Of a stretch of 64,000 bases of DNA, positions 35,300-44,400 are shown piece after piece. Below the pieces are notes generated by a model. That model did no database searches and was not told the origin of the DNA. It saw only the letters and a list, made by a program, of their open reading frames with translations. The position numbers and the translations under genes are program-made. The stretch is taken from assembly GCF_020439865.1 (NCBI RefSeq), contig NZ_JAGRPF010000214.1:1-64000 (forward strand). The letters run 5' to 3'. Each line of letters opens with the position of its first letter. The stretch's first letter is position 1. The stretch comes from Prosthecobacter sp. Its GTDB lineage: Bacteria > Verrucomicrobiota > Verrucomicrobiia > Verrucomicrobiales > Verrucomicrobiaceae.

Positions 35300-36076
35300 T
35301 TACTTCATCAGCTCGGCAAGCTTCGGACCGATCGCATCGGCCCAGATCTGATAGCCGGCCGGGGACAGATGCAGGAAGTCGGGCATGACGGTCTTGTCGA
35401 GCTTGCCGTCGGCGACGGGGAACTTGCCGCCGATGTCGAGGTAGAAGATGTTTTTGCCGTCATCGAGCTTGGAGATGATCGCATTGACCTCCTTCAGCTT
35501 GTCGTTTTGCGCATTGAGCTGGCCGTCGGGTTTGCTGCCGCGCGGGAAAACGGCCAGCAGGAGGATTTTCGCCTGCGGTTGTTTCGCACGAATGGTTTCG
35601 ACGATGGCGGTGACGCCCTTGGCGATGCCTTCAGCGGTGTCGGTTCCGGAATTGTTCGTGCCGATCATCAAAACGCATGCCTTGGGCTTGATGCCGCCAT
35701 CCAGCTCACCGTTCTGAATGCGCCAGAGCACGTGCTGCGTGCGGTCACCACCGATGCCGAAGTTCGCGGGTGTGTATTCGCTGAAAGCCTTGGCCCACAC
35801 TTCCTTGCCGTTGCCTGCCCAGCCTGCGGTGATCGAGTCACCGAGGAACACGAGCTGCGCCTTGCCTTCCTTGGCGATGCCCACAAACTTTTCATGGGAC
35901 GCGATGAAGCCCGTGTTGGGCTTGCCATCCGGTCCCATCTTTGGCGCTGCAACATCTGGCGCTTGGGCGGGCAGTTTGACCGCAGGAGCGGCAGGTTTGG
36001 CTGGAGCGGGTGTCTGCGCCTGAACAACTGCGGTGAAGGGCAGAAGAATGGAGAGAGTGAGTGACGTGATTTTCAT
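35300..36076 (-). CDS. secreted SGNH/GDSL hydrolase
   Basis: A 258-residue exported esterase-type protein (signal MKITSLTLSILLPFTAVVQAQ, then a Pro/Ala linker to about 45). The four SGNH blocks are present: FLGDSITAGW (nucleophile S81), FGIGGDRTQHVLWR (Gly), MIGTNNSG (Asn) and DFLHLSPAGYQIWADAI (Asp-His). It most resembles the acetylhydrolase IB group and may deacetylate or de-esterify glycans outside the cell. I start at 36076 where the signal begins; the longer reading adds an unlike tail. It lies downstream of the terminator of the sugar-dehydrogenase gene. Confidence 0.88.
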   Translation of the reverse strand: MKITSLTLSILLPFTAVVQAQTPAPAKPAAPAVKLPAQAPDVAAPKMGPDGKPNTGFIASHEKFVGIAKEGKAQLVFLGDSITAGWAGNGKEVWAKAFSEYTPANFGIGGDRTQHVLWRIQNGELDGGIKPKACVLMIGTNNSGTDTAEGIAKGVTAIVETIRAKQPQAKILLLAVFPRGSKPDGQLNAQNDKLKEVNAIISKLDDGKNIFYLDIGGKFPVADGKLDKTVMPDFLHLSPAGYQIWADAIGPKLAELMK

Positions 36077-36103
36077 GTAGTGGAAGTATTGAGAGGTGGA
36101 GTC

Positions 36104-36136
36104 GGAAGAAATGAGCAGCCAGTTCATGGCTGCTCA
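36104..36136 (-). terminator. intrinsic terminator after the sugar-dehydrogenase gene
   Basis: A perfect 10-bp stem (TGAGCAGCCA at 36112-36121, TGGCTGCTCA at 36127-36136) with a 5-base loop, followed on the minus strand by TTTCTTCC. It lies 30 bases after the stop codon of the gene at 36166. Confidence 0.75.
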
Positions 36137-36165
36137 TCGAATTCGTAGTGTGTAGGAGAAGGGAT

Positions 36166-37506
36166 TTACTTCTTCTGCAGCGGTGCCGTTTCCGCGCCTG
36201 CGGGCACTTTGTCGGCGGGAACGAGTTTCCACAGGGCACCGCGTTCGCTGGTGTAAGGATCGACCGGGCCGCCGTAGTTCGCGGTGGCGTGGGTCAGGTA
36301 GAGATTGCCTTCGGCATCGAAACCGCTGCCGGTCGGGCGAAGAGCGGTGTCGAGGTCGAGCAGTTCCTGCATCTGATACTTGCCTCCGTCCTTGGCGATG
36401 CCCCAGATCTTGCCGCTGCCCCAGTCGGCGCAGAAGTAGATGCCTTCGAGGCTGGTATTCGCCTTGCTGCGGCTGACTCCGATGTTGATGACGCAGATGC
36501 CCTGATCGACGTGGCTGTATTCAGCGACGGGAAGCACGCCGACACGCGGATTATCCTTCTCAGTTTCGAGCGGGAAGGTGTGGGAGCCGCACATGAACTT
36601 CCAGCCGTAGTTCTCGCCGCCTTTGCTGCCCGCGGGCTGCATGTTGATCTCCTCCCAATGGTTCTGGCCGATGTCGGCGATCCAGAGGTCGCCTGTCTTC
36701 GCGTCAAAGCTGAAGGTCCATGGATTGCGCAGGCCGTAGGCCCAGATTTCAGGCTTGGCCCTGGGGTGGATTTTTGAGAAGGCAAGTTCGGTGACACCGA
36801 AGAGAGTCATCTGCTGTGGCAGGGTGATGAAGGGATTGTCCTTTGGAATGCTGTAGTTGCGGTCGGGTGTGGTGTTGTCCACGTCGATGCGGAGCATCTT
36901 GCCCATGTGCGTGTGGAGATCCTGACCGGTGCTGATCACGTCGCCTTCCCAGCCGCCGTCACCGCTGCCGACGTAAAGATAACCGTCTGGGCCGAAGGCG
37001 ATCTGGCCGCCATGGTGGTTGCAGTAGGGGAAGTCGAGCTGCATGAGCACCTTGATCGAGTCCAGGTCGGCCTCGTCAGGCTTGTTTTTCTTCGCCTTGA
37101 CCTCGCAGATCATGGACGCGCCGTTGAACCACATGTCGGCGTAGCAGAAAAAGATGCGGCCGTTTTCCTTGAACTTTGGATGGAAGGCCACGCTGTAGAG
37201 GCCGAGCTCGAGGAACGAGCTGATGGTCTTGTCCTTGATGTCGAGGAAGGGCTTTTTGTTCTTTTTGCCGTCCTTGATGATCTGGATGACGCCAGGACGC
37301 TCGCAGACAAACAAGCGGCCGCTGCCATCCGGCGCACCGGCGACGGCGACGGGATCGACGAGATCATCGGCAATCTTAACGAGGGCGATGGCGGGGTTGC
37401 CGGGCAGTTTGCCGCCTGGCTGGACAGTGCTGGAATCAGCAGCGCGTGAGAGAGAGGGGAGGGCCAGCAGGCCGATCGCGAGCGTGAGAGTGCGGTTGAA
37501 TTTCAT
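36166..37506 (-). CDS. secreted PQQ-dependent sugar dehydrogenase-like beta-propeller
   Basis: A 446-residue exported protein (signal about 1-22) of the soluble glucose/sorbosone dehydrogenase family, a six-bladed propeller. Motifs are LVDPVAVAGAPDGSGRLFVCERPG, ELGLYSVAFHPKF, NHHGGQIAFGPDGYLYVGSGDGG (with the catalytic-type His), AYGLRNPWTFSFD and FDAEGNLYLTHA. It could oxidise sugars to lactones with PQQ, but many homologues in this phylum have no proven cofactor. The N-terminal half is longest around the calcium site expected near DIGQNHWEEIN. It has its own terminator; a hairpin occupies the 5' leader. Confidence 0.8.
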   Translation of the reverse strand: MKFNRTLTLAIGLLALPSLSRAADSSTVQPGGKLPGNPAIALVKIADDLVDPVAVAGAPDGSGRLFVCERPGVIQIIKDGKKNKKPFLDIKDKTISSFLELGLYSVAFHPKFKENGRIFFCYADMWFNGASMICEVKAKKNKPDEADLDSIKVLMQLDFPYCNHHGGQIAFGPDGYLYVGSGDGGWEGDVISTGQDLHTHMGKMLRIDVDNTTPDRNYSIPKDNPFITLPQQMTLFGVTELAFSKIHPRAKPEIWAYGLRNPWTFSFDAKTGDLWIADIGQNHWEEINMQPAGSKGGENYGWKFMCGSHTFPLETEKDNPRVGVLPVAEYSHVDQGICVINIGVSRSKANTSLEGIYFCADWGSGKIWGIAKDGGKYQMQELLDLDTALRPTGSGFDAEGNLYLTHATANYGGPVDPYTSERGALWKLVPADKVPAGAETAPLQKK

Positions 37507-37516
37507 GGGTTGGGTG

Positions 37517-37552
37517 GTGAAAGAACGGTGAGGCTATGAAACCGTCTTTCAC
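37517..37552. other. hairpin in the leader of the sugar-dehydrogenase gene
   Basis: GTGAAAGAACGGT (37517-37529) pairs with ACCGTCTTTCAC (37541-37552) apart from one bulged base. It begins ten bases upstream of the ATG of the gene at 36166, on the minus strand. There is no U tract after it on either strand. It could be a leader structure or a weak terminator of the gene at 37603. Confidence 0.35.
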
Positions 37553-37602
37553 AGGGCAAGCATGAAATCCATCCAGCCGAAGAACGGCAGGATTTTGCAT
37601 CC

Positions 37603-38235
37603 TCACAATGTCTGGATAAAGCGGTCCGCCTCGGCGATGGAGCGGTTCATCTGATCGAGCAGCCGTTGGATGTCGCCCTGGATGTTGTCCGCCGTGCCGC
37701 GGAGCGAGCCGATGGCGGCGGCGTTCAGGTTGTGCTTCAGGAAGAGCACCTGATCGCGGAACTGGCGCAGCACCGGGTCCATCGTCGATTCTGCGGCGTG
37801 AAGAGAGCGCGAAAGCGGCTCAAAACGTGCCCGGGTTTCTGACAGTTTGCGGCGGCTGTCGGCGGCGAGGCTGGCGTTCTCATACTGGCGGATTTCGTTC
37901 TCCCATTCGCGGAAAAGGTCACGCGCCACCGTGTCCACCTCGCGAATCTGCCGGCGCACGTCGGTGGCCTGCGCTTCGCAGTCTTCGTACTCGCCTTTGA
38001 AGCGGTTGTAGGCGCTTTCGAGATTGCCGCCGTTGTAATTGGTGAGCTTCTTGAGCTGGGTGAGCGCATCCTGGAACTGCTCGCCTGCCTCCTTCTGTTC
38101 CCCGCGCGCCTTTTTGACGGCACTCTTGAGCAGGTCACGCTTCTCATAGCCCAGCTTTTCCCACGCTGCGTAGTAGACGGTGTTGCAGGAGGCGAGCGTG
38201 AGGAGGAACGCGGAGAGAAAAAGGCGTGTGGTCAT
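37603..38235 (-). CDS. DUF2959-family lipoprotein
   Basis: A 210-residue lipoprotein with signal MTTRLFLSAFLLTLASC (lipidated C17). The mature part is all helical and highly charged, with heptad-like spacing suggesting a long coiled coil (EKLGYEKRDLLKSAVKKARGEQKEAGEQF at the start, then LTQLKKLTNYNGGNLESAYNRFK). It matches the DUF2959 family, of unknown function, seen in many Gram-negative genomes. The start at 38235 begins the signal; the longer frame upstream codes for an unlike Arg/Pro-rich stretch. Downstream of the glutaredoxin gene, with a hairpin between. Confidence 0.8.
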   Translation of the reverse strand: MTTRLFLSAFLLTLASCNTVYYAAWEKLGYEKRDLLKSAVKKARGEQKEAGEQFQDALTQLKKLTNYNGGNLESAYNRFKGEYEDCEAQATDVRRQIREVDTVARDLFREWENEIRQYENASLAADSRRKLSETRARFEPLSRSLHAAESTMDPVLRQFRDQVLFLKHNLNAAAIGSLRGTADNIQGDIQRLLDQMNRSIAEADRFIQTL

Positions 38236-38258
38236 GGTTGGGACGAGATGAAATGAAG

Positions 38259-38302
38259 ACGGGTCAACAGGCCGTGATGGAAACACAATCCTGTTAACCC
38301 GT
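38259..38302 (-). terminator. hairpin between glutaredoxin and DUF2959 genes
   Basis: ACGGGTCAACAGG (38259-38271) and CCTGTTAACCCGT (38290-38302) pair with one mismatch around an 18-base loop. On the minus strand it is followed by CTTCATTTCATC. It lies 24 bases after the stop codon of the glutaredoxin gene and could end its transcript. Confidence 0.45.
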
Positions 38303-38326
38303 TCAAAGAACGAAATCTCAGCGGGC

Positions 38327-38683
38327 TCAGCCGACGAATTTGAGATTGCCAACCTGGCCGGCCGCCATCGCGGCGTGCTGGGCGTCGGTGCAGGCCGAAT
38401 TGGTCGGGGCGTCGGCCTCGGCATCGCTCTTTTCGAGCAGGTTGTTTTCGGTCATCCAGGCTTCGACTTCGGCGCCGCTGATGTCGGCCAGCATGGTGCC
38501 ATTGATCTCGACGCATGGGGACAGCGGCTGGCCGCTCTTCTGTTCCATCTCCCAGCGGAAGGCGGGGTTCTTGATGATGTCCTTCTCCTCGTAGTCAAGG
38601 TTGTACTTGCGGAAGATGGCACGGACGCCTTCGCTCCAGCCACAGTAGGTTTTCAGGTAGGCGGTGATTTTGGGTGTTTGCAT
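38327..38683 (-). CDS. glutaredoxin-like protein with CGWS active site
   Basis: A 118-residue thioredoxin-fold protein. KITAYLKTYCGWSEGVRAIFRKYNLDYEEKDI is a glutaredoxin beginning, with a C-x-x-S site (C14, S17) of the monothiol type although the family CGFS signature is not exact. SPCVEINGTMLADISGAEVEAWM carries the cis-Pro region (LSPCVEING) and the GSH-binding DISGAE. It may reduce mixed disulfides or carry Fe-S clusters. The C-terminal tail (about 85-118) is an extra acidic and Ala-rich stretch. Divergent from the small Lys-rich protein gene. Confidence 0.8.
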   Translation of the reverse strand: MQTPKITAYLKTYCGWSEGVRAIFRKYNLDYEEKDIIKNPAFRWEMEQKSGQPLSPCVEINGTMLADISGAEVEAWMTENNLLEKSDAEADAPTNSACTDAQHAAMAAGQVGNLKFVG

Positions 38684-38963
38684 AGCGCGTTGGGGTTACG
38701 GCACGAGCGTAGCGGACGATGCAGGGAATGCAACCCTGCGGGCTGTCCGCGCCACAAGCCGAGTCAGGATCGCCGGACCGATAAATAGGAGACAAAGCAG
38801 TGAGTCTGGCCCTATAGTCGCCACACAGGTCTTTTTCTGTGTTCGCCGCCTCCTCGGAGAGGCCATGGATTACGTTCTCCGTGACTGCCCGTTCGCCAGG
38901 GCAGGTGCGTCATCACCCACTGTGTTGCTGCTGGCTGCAGCCTGCTCTCAAACGACTCCATTC
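38684..38963. other. 280-base divergent intergenic region with compound hairpin
   Basis: The region separates the glutaredoxin gene (minus) from a 65-residue protein gene (plus). It holds a nested inverted repeat at 38712-38750 (GCGGAC...GTCCGC outside, GCAGGG...CCCTGC inside) and a short ACACAG/CTGTGT inverted repeat at 38822-38841. I see no tRNA or recognised ncRNA and no convincing sigma-70 promoter. Confidence 0.4.
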
Positions 38964-39161
38964 ATGGCCACTCCCAATTATTCATTCGAGAAACGGAAGC
39001 GCGATCTCGCCAAGAAAGCTGCCAAAGAGGCCAAGCGCCTCAAGAAGAAGGAAAAGGGAGGCGAGCCGCATGTGCCGGTCATCATTGCACAGCATGAGCA
39101 GGGAGCCTTTGCCGGCGAGGATGTGGCACCGGTGGAAGGTGAAGACGCCGTTTCCGCGTAG
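38964..39161 (+). CDS. small Lys-rich conserved protein
   Basis: A 65-residue cytoplasmic protein beginning MATPNYSFEKRKRDLAKKAA and continuing as KEAKRLKKKEKGG, then an acidic tail (EDVAPVEGEDAVSA). Similar short proteins with an NYSFEKRxRDLAKK-like start are common in Gram-negative genomes and have no proven role; the charged helix would suit nucleic-acid binding. I chose this ATG because that start motif is conserved. Longer in-frame readings upstream (for example from 38862) include an unlike segment. It ends eight bases before the convergent hydrolase gene. Confidence 0.65.
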   Translation: MATPNYSFEKRKRDLAKKAAKEAKRLKKKEKGGEPHVPVIIAQHEQGAFAGEDVAPVEGEDAVSA

Positions 39162-39169
39162 CCTTTTCG

Positions 39170-41374
39170 TCAGGGCTGTTTCCCCTGCCACCCGAGTTTC
39201 TCCTTCAGGAACTCATACGTGCCCACGCCGTGGATCATGTGCGGGCCGTCGAAGTGCTCGATGGTTGTGCGATCTCCGATGAGGAGCTTGTTGTAGAGGC
39301 GGCGGACCTTGGCGTATTCGTAGTTCACCCATTCGTCGATGCCGACGCCGTCGTTGTGGCCGCGTTCGACCATGAACGGGCGCGGGGCGATCAGCGCGGC
39401 CATTTCGGCGTAGTTGAAGGTGCGGCCCATGTTCCACTCCCAGATCTCGTATTCGTGCGTGTGGAGGTAGCTCATGGGCATGTCGCTGCTCACGCACTTG
39501 CGAACCCATTCGTTGAAGTCGCCGCTGCAGATGCTCAGGCAGTAGTCCGTGAGCACCGCCGGCGTGCGCATCGCTGACTTGCCGCCGTAGCTGAGTCCGT
39601 AAAAGGCGATCTTGTCCGGCATCGCGTAGGGCTGCGCCTTCAGCCATTCGAGAATGCGCTGATGCTGGCCGTTGATGACGCTGTAGAGCGTGAGACCGAG
39701 CGGATTGAGCTTCCGCTGCAGCGTGCGGAAGTTGTGCATGCCGCGATATGGATTGTGCGGCGCAAAGGTGATGAATCCCTGCTCCGCAAGGCGCAGCGTG
39801 AAGGCCTGATAAGCGCCAAACGCACGCTGTGTTTCGTCGGTCGTGATCGTGTCCTCAGGAATGCCTTCCAAGCCGTGCTGACAAACGACGACGGGGCGCT
39901 TCTCGCCCTCTTTGAGATCCTTCGGCAAGCACAGCCAGCCCCAGGCGAAGACATCGTCCCACACATCGAGCGTGACCTCGTAGATCGCGACCTTGTCCGT
40001 CTCGCGCACGAAGCGGCTCTTCGCGTTCATTGGCAGATTCGGATCCGGCAGACGGCCGATGACCTCGTTCCAAAAGCGGTCGCGTTCACCGGCGGTGTGC
40101 TTCTCGAATTCCTCGACCGACTTCAGCGGGAGCTTCTTCCAGAACTCGTTGTTGCGTTCGATCTCGGTGCTGAAGAGTAGGCGCTGCGTGAAGGTTTCCA
40201 GCTCGCGCACGAGACGCTTCTGCCGCGTGGGATCGGGCTTGAGCGCAAACGTCGCGCCGGGGACCTTCAAGGTCCTCAACGCGGCCTCGGCGGTCTCCTT
40301 CGGCAGCAGGTGACGGATGATCTGGTCGTTCAGCGTCTCCGTCGTGCAGGTCATGATGCGGCTGGAGGGCGCGAGCTGCTTGGCGCGGGCGATCTCGGCT
40401 TCGAATGCTTTGAACTCCGGCGCGGTGAGTCGTCCCGGCGCGGCGATGGCGCGTGCTCCCTTCGGTGCTTCCATGGAAACGACGAGCTTCGGATAAAACA
40501 GATGCTGCAGGGCCAGCGGACGCGGTGCGATGAGGCTGGCGATCTCTGCATCACCCAGATCACGCAGCAGGCCGAAGACGTTGCGTTCGATCGGCTCCTC
40601 CCACACGCCTTCACGCGGCGCGAAGTAGCCTGCGGAGTAAACACAGTCGATGCGCTCATCGATCGCGGCCGCGTGCAGCGCCAGCATGCCGCCTTCACCG
40701 ACGCCGGCGATGAGCAGCGGCACCTGCGCCGGTTGCGCTTTGAACCAATCAACGACCGCGAGCGCCTTCTGCACCTCGTAGCCGATGAGATGACGGCCCA
40801 GTTCGTAGCTCTGACGATAAATCCACTCGCGATGCGAGCAGTTCGTCTTCACGCCATACTTGTCGTTCGTGCTGAACTCCGAATCACGGCTGATCAGCGT
40901 TGGAATGACGACCTCGCAGCCGGTGGTGAGCAGCCATTCGTCCACCAGCTTCTCCGGATTGCTGGAGGCGTCCGGCATGTAAATCACCCGCGCATGCGCC
41001 TTGTCCTTCGGCAGGATATAAATGCCTTCGCCATGCACGCCATCGAAGACCGGCCAACGCACGCGGAACACGCGGCACATCGGTGTTTCCATCAGCAGCG
41101 CCGGGGCAGCCGTACTGCTGATGACTTCGATATCCGTGAATGGCACGCGCTCATCCACGATGCCCAGCGCCGCCTTCAGCTTCTCGCGCGTCGGCTTGCG
41201 TGTCGCTTTCGACTGCTCAATGAGCCGCAGCGCCATCTTGTCGATGCCCGCGACCATCGTGGCCGAGAAATCCGGATTGGGTTCCAGCGACTTCGTGCCG
41301 GGAAGAATTTGGGCATGGGCGAGCGTGGTCGCGATGACAGATAAAAGAATCAAGGAACGGGTCGGAAGGCGCAT
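39170..41374 (-). CDS. secreted tandem alpha/beta-hydrolase (acetyl xylan esterase/prolyl oligopeptidase type)
   Basis: A 734-residue exported protein (signal about 1-21) with two alpha/beta-hydrolase domains, about 85-340 and 455-730. The C-terminal one is complete: GLSYGG with nucleophile S595, D675 in GHNDGVG and a histidine near 712 in GPHMIHG. The N-terminal one has GVGEGG (224-229), where the nucleophile serine is replaced by G226, so it looks catalytically dead. Both share the segment LIAPRP (281-286 and 661-666), which supports descent by duplication. It probably cleaves esters of polysaccharides outside the cell; the substrate is a guess. I start at 41374 because the signal peptide begins there. 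Confidence 0.75.
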   Translation of the reverse strand: MRLPTRSLILLSVIATTLAHAQILPGTKSLEPNPDFSATMVAGIDKMALRLIEQSKATRKPTREKLKAALGIVDERVPFTDIEVISSTAAPALLMETPMCRVFRVRWPVFDGVHGEGIYILPKDKAHARVIYMPDASSNPEKLVDEWLLTTGCEVVIPTLISRDSEFSTNDKYGVKTNCSHREWIYRQSYELGRHLIGYEVQKALAVVDWFKAQPAQVPLLIAGVGEGGMLALHAAAIDERIDCVYSAGYFAPREGVWEEPIERNVFGLLRDLGDAEIASLIAPRPLALQHLFYPKLVVSMEAPKGARAIAAPGRLTAPEFKAFEAEIARAKQLAPSSRIMTCTTETLNDQIIRHLLPKETAEAALRTLKVPGATFALKPDPTRQKRLVRELETFTQRLLFSTEIERNNEFWKKLPLKSVEEFEKHTAGERDRFWNEVIGRLPDPNLPMNAKSRFVRETDKVAIYEVTLDVWDDVFAWGWLCLPKDLKEGEKRPVVVCQHGLEGIPEDTITTDETQRAFGAYQAFTLRLAEQGFITFAPHNPYRGMHNFRTLQRKLNPLGLTLYSVINGQHQRILEWLKAQPYAMPDKIAFYGLSYGGKSAMRTPAVLTDYCLSICSGDFNEWVRKCVSSDMPMSYLHTHEYEIWEWNMGRTFNYAEMAALIAPRPFMVERGHNDGVGIDEWVNYEYAKVRRLYNKLLIGDRTTIEHFDGPHMIHGVGTYEFLKEKLGWQGKQP

Positions 41375-41444
41375 GAGGATCCATACGCGCCATGCCGGTC
41401 GAGATTCTCCGGTTTGCAAATCTTGTCAGATCAACGGAAAGCCG

Positions 41445-44400
41445 TCACGGGGCGGGCTTGGTTGCAGACGGCGCGGCGGATTCCCTGTTTTTTGCCGCCT
41501 CGCTGAGATCCGCGGTTTCTACGCTGATCACCTTGATGGGGCCTACTGCCGCGAGGGCCGCATATCCTTCTGCAAGCCGGTTGTCCGTTCCGGTCGCCAG
41601 TTCCTTGCCATCCATGAAGAACGTGAGGCGGTCGCCGATGGCGTAAAACTCCAGGCAGTGCTCCTCCCCGGGATTCGCACTCGGGCGAGTCGCCACTTTG
41701 GCAAGGACGCGATGGGGGGATTTGGGCGGGTCGTCCATGATCAGAATGCTGGAGCCCGTGCCGGAGTCAGACCAGAGCGTGATGCCGTAACGCGGAAGAT
41801 TGCCGTGCAGACTCGACCGGCGCAGCACCAGTTCCACGTAGCTCCTTCCCGCCTCGAGCACGCGATAGCGGACACGAATCCCGCCGTCGGCGAGCTTTAC
41901 AGGAAGCTCCTGATTGGTGGATTCCGGCGTCACGGTGACCTCGTGGCCGACCCAGCGTACCACGGGGACGAAAGAGGAGAAAGCTGGGGACGCGGCGCTT
42001 GTCGTCGGGACAGCAACAGAAGGCGCAAGCTCCAGTACGCAGCGGAAGCCATAGTTGGGCTGGCGAGTCGATGGCGGGGGAGTGATGCGCCAGGAAGACT
42101 GCATGACGCGGGATTTCCCATCATCCGAGGAAGCACCACGCACCAGGCAACTCGCATGCGATGCCGGGTGCAGGTCCACGCACCATTCCCACGCGTTGCC
42201 GCCAAGGTCGTAGAGTCCGAGCGGGTTCGCCGCGAAGCTCCCCACGGGCGAACTGTGCACAAAGCCATCGTTGTGGCCGTCGAGCATGATCCTGTTGCCC
42301 GTTCGAGACTGCGGATCGTCCCGGAACTCCTCGCCGCTGTAATTGCCGGCGTCCCGCGGCGGAGGCCACTGCGTGCCCCATGGATAGACTGCCGGGATCT
42401 TCCCGCTCTTTTCGTTCGGTGGCTTCGCGGCGTCCTCCTGGTCACCGATCCCTGCCACGCAACTCCATTCGTGGTCGCTCGGCAGGCGATAGACTTCGTT
42501 CGCGGCGAGCTTGCCGGCCTTGCGCTCGCGCTCCGTCAGCCACGCGCAGAAGGCAGCCGCGTCATCCGAATTCAGGTTCACCGCAGGATGCGTCGCCGCT
42601 TGCTGGAAGACAGGCTTCGGCCACTCGCGCTTCGTCTCCTTCGCGAAGGCCTCGTAGTCCTGCACCCGCGTCTCCCAGATGCTGAAGAGCACGCGCTGCT
42701 TGTCCGTCGGCCCGCCGGTGATCGGTACGGGGACGAACTTCATGCCGAGGGTGTTGACGAACGGTGCGTCCTTGGTGGCCGCAGCGGGTGTGGAGGCGGA
42801 GGGAGTGCCGACACGCCGCATCTCGATGCTGTGATAGGTCACCTCGCTGTTGTACATGCCGATGCCGAAGATGGGGCCGCTCAGTCCGGTGAATACGCCG
42901 CTCCATGGAGTGCCGCTGCCGGTTTGTCGGATTTGAGACCAGTCGGCCTTCCAGTGAACGGCTTCGACATCATCCACCATGAGACGCACCTCTTTCGCTC
43001 CCACCTGAAGAAGCACGGTGGAGGTTTTGCCCATCGGGATCCATTCTTTGCGCGCTGAAACCATGTCAGAGGGTGTCTTCAGGTCGCGTCCCTCAATCCT
43101 TTCGAGCCCCGCTCTGCGCAGGCCATCGAAGTAGACCAGCCCGGGGTAATCAATGCCGATCGATCCGCCTGTGTCGCCCCATCGAAAGGGAAAGAACAAT
43201 CCGTCCACCGGCCCGCCTGTGCGTGTGAGCCGGCAGCGAATCTCGTAGTCTCCCTCGGGCTGCTTCACGGGCAGCTTGCAAAGAGACCACTTCACGAGAT
43301 TCACACAGGCGAGACCCTCTTTGCCAGACTTCCAATCACCTCGGACAACGTCACGATCGAGTTTCACGTGAGGCACGAGATCCGTCCAGGTGTCGCCAAT
43401 GGTGATGCCTGGAGGTGGTGAAGATTCGCTCTTCCCGGACTCCATCTTTTTCATCTCGATGCTGTGAAAGGTGGCCTCGCAATTGAAGATGCCGACGCCG
43501 AAGATCGGGTCGCCAGCCACATCGAGGAACATGGAGCCGCCCGCACCGCCTTTTTGCTGGAGCTTTGACCACTCTGCGGGCCAACGGAAGGCCTCCTCGT
43601 CATTCACGGAGACGATGACCTCCTTGTCACGCACCTGAAGAAGGATGGTGCAGGCTTTGCCTTTCGGGAGCCACTCCTTGCGCTTGGCCCTGGGGGTGGC
43701 GGCGTCACGCATTTCGAGATTTGTGAGATCCTCGATCGTGATCCAGCGCTGGCCGTCGGCGAACTCGGGTAAGTGTGCGAGGGTGTAGTCAATCGGCACA
43801 TAGCCGCCGGTTCTGCCTTTGCGGAAGGCAAAGAACATGGCGAGGTGCGAGCCCTCGCCGCGCGTCACCTTGTAGCGCAGGTCGTAGTCCGTTCCGGGGT
43901 CCTGCACGGGAATGTTGCAGAGGGCCCATTGGGCGCGCTTCGCATGCAGGCCGTTCTCATCCACCGACCACTCGCCGCGAATGACGTCGCGCTGTGGCTG
44001 GATGTGGGGGATGAGATTCGTCCACTCGGTGCCGACTGAGGCAGTGGGCGTGGGCGCGGTCCACGTTCTCGCCATAGATGTGGGCGGAACGGATGGCACA
44101 GCAGAAGCACTTGCAGGAAGTGGCGCTGCGGCCTCGAACTTCTCCCAGGTGAAGTAACCGCCTGCCAGAAGCACGATGGTGCCTGCCACGATGAGTGCTG
44201 AACCCCAAACGCGGTTGTTTTTTGTGAACGGTGCATCTTTTTGATCCGGATGAGGTTGAGCTTTGGTCGCCGGCCTGCCCCCGGCTTGCGTGAGCGCGGT
44301 CGTGGAGCCTTTGGTTCCGGTCATGCCTGCGGTTTTCCGATTCTGCACGCCATCCGACGCTAGCGGCTGTCCGCCGGTCACGGTTGTGATGCCGCCGAGA

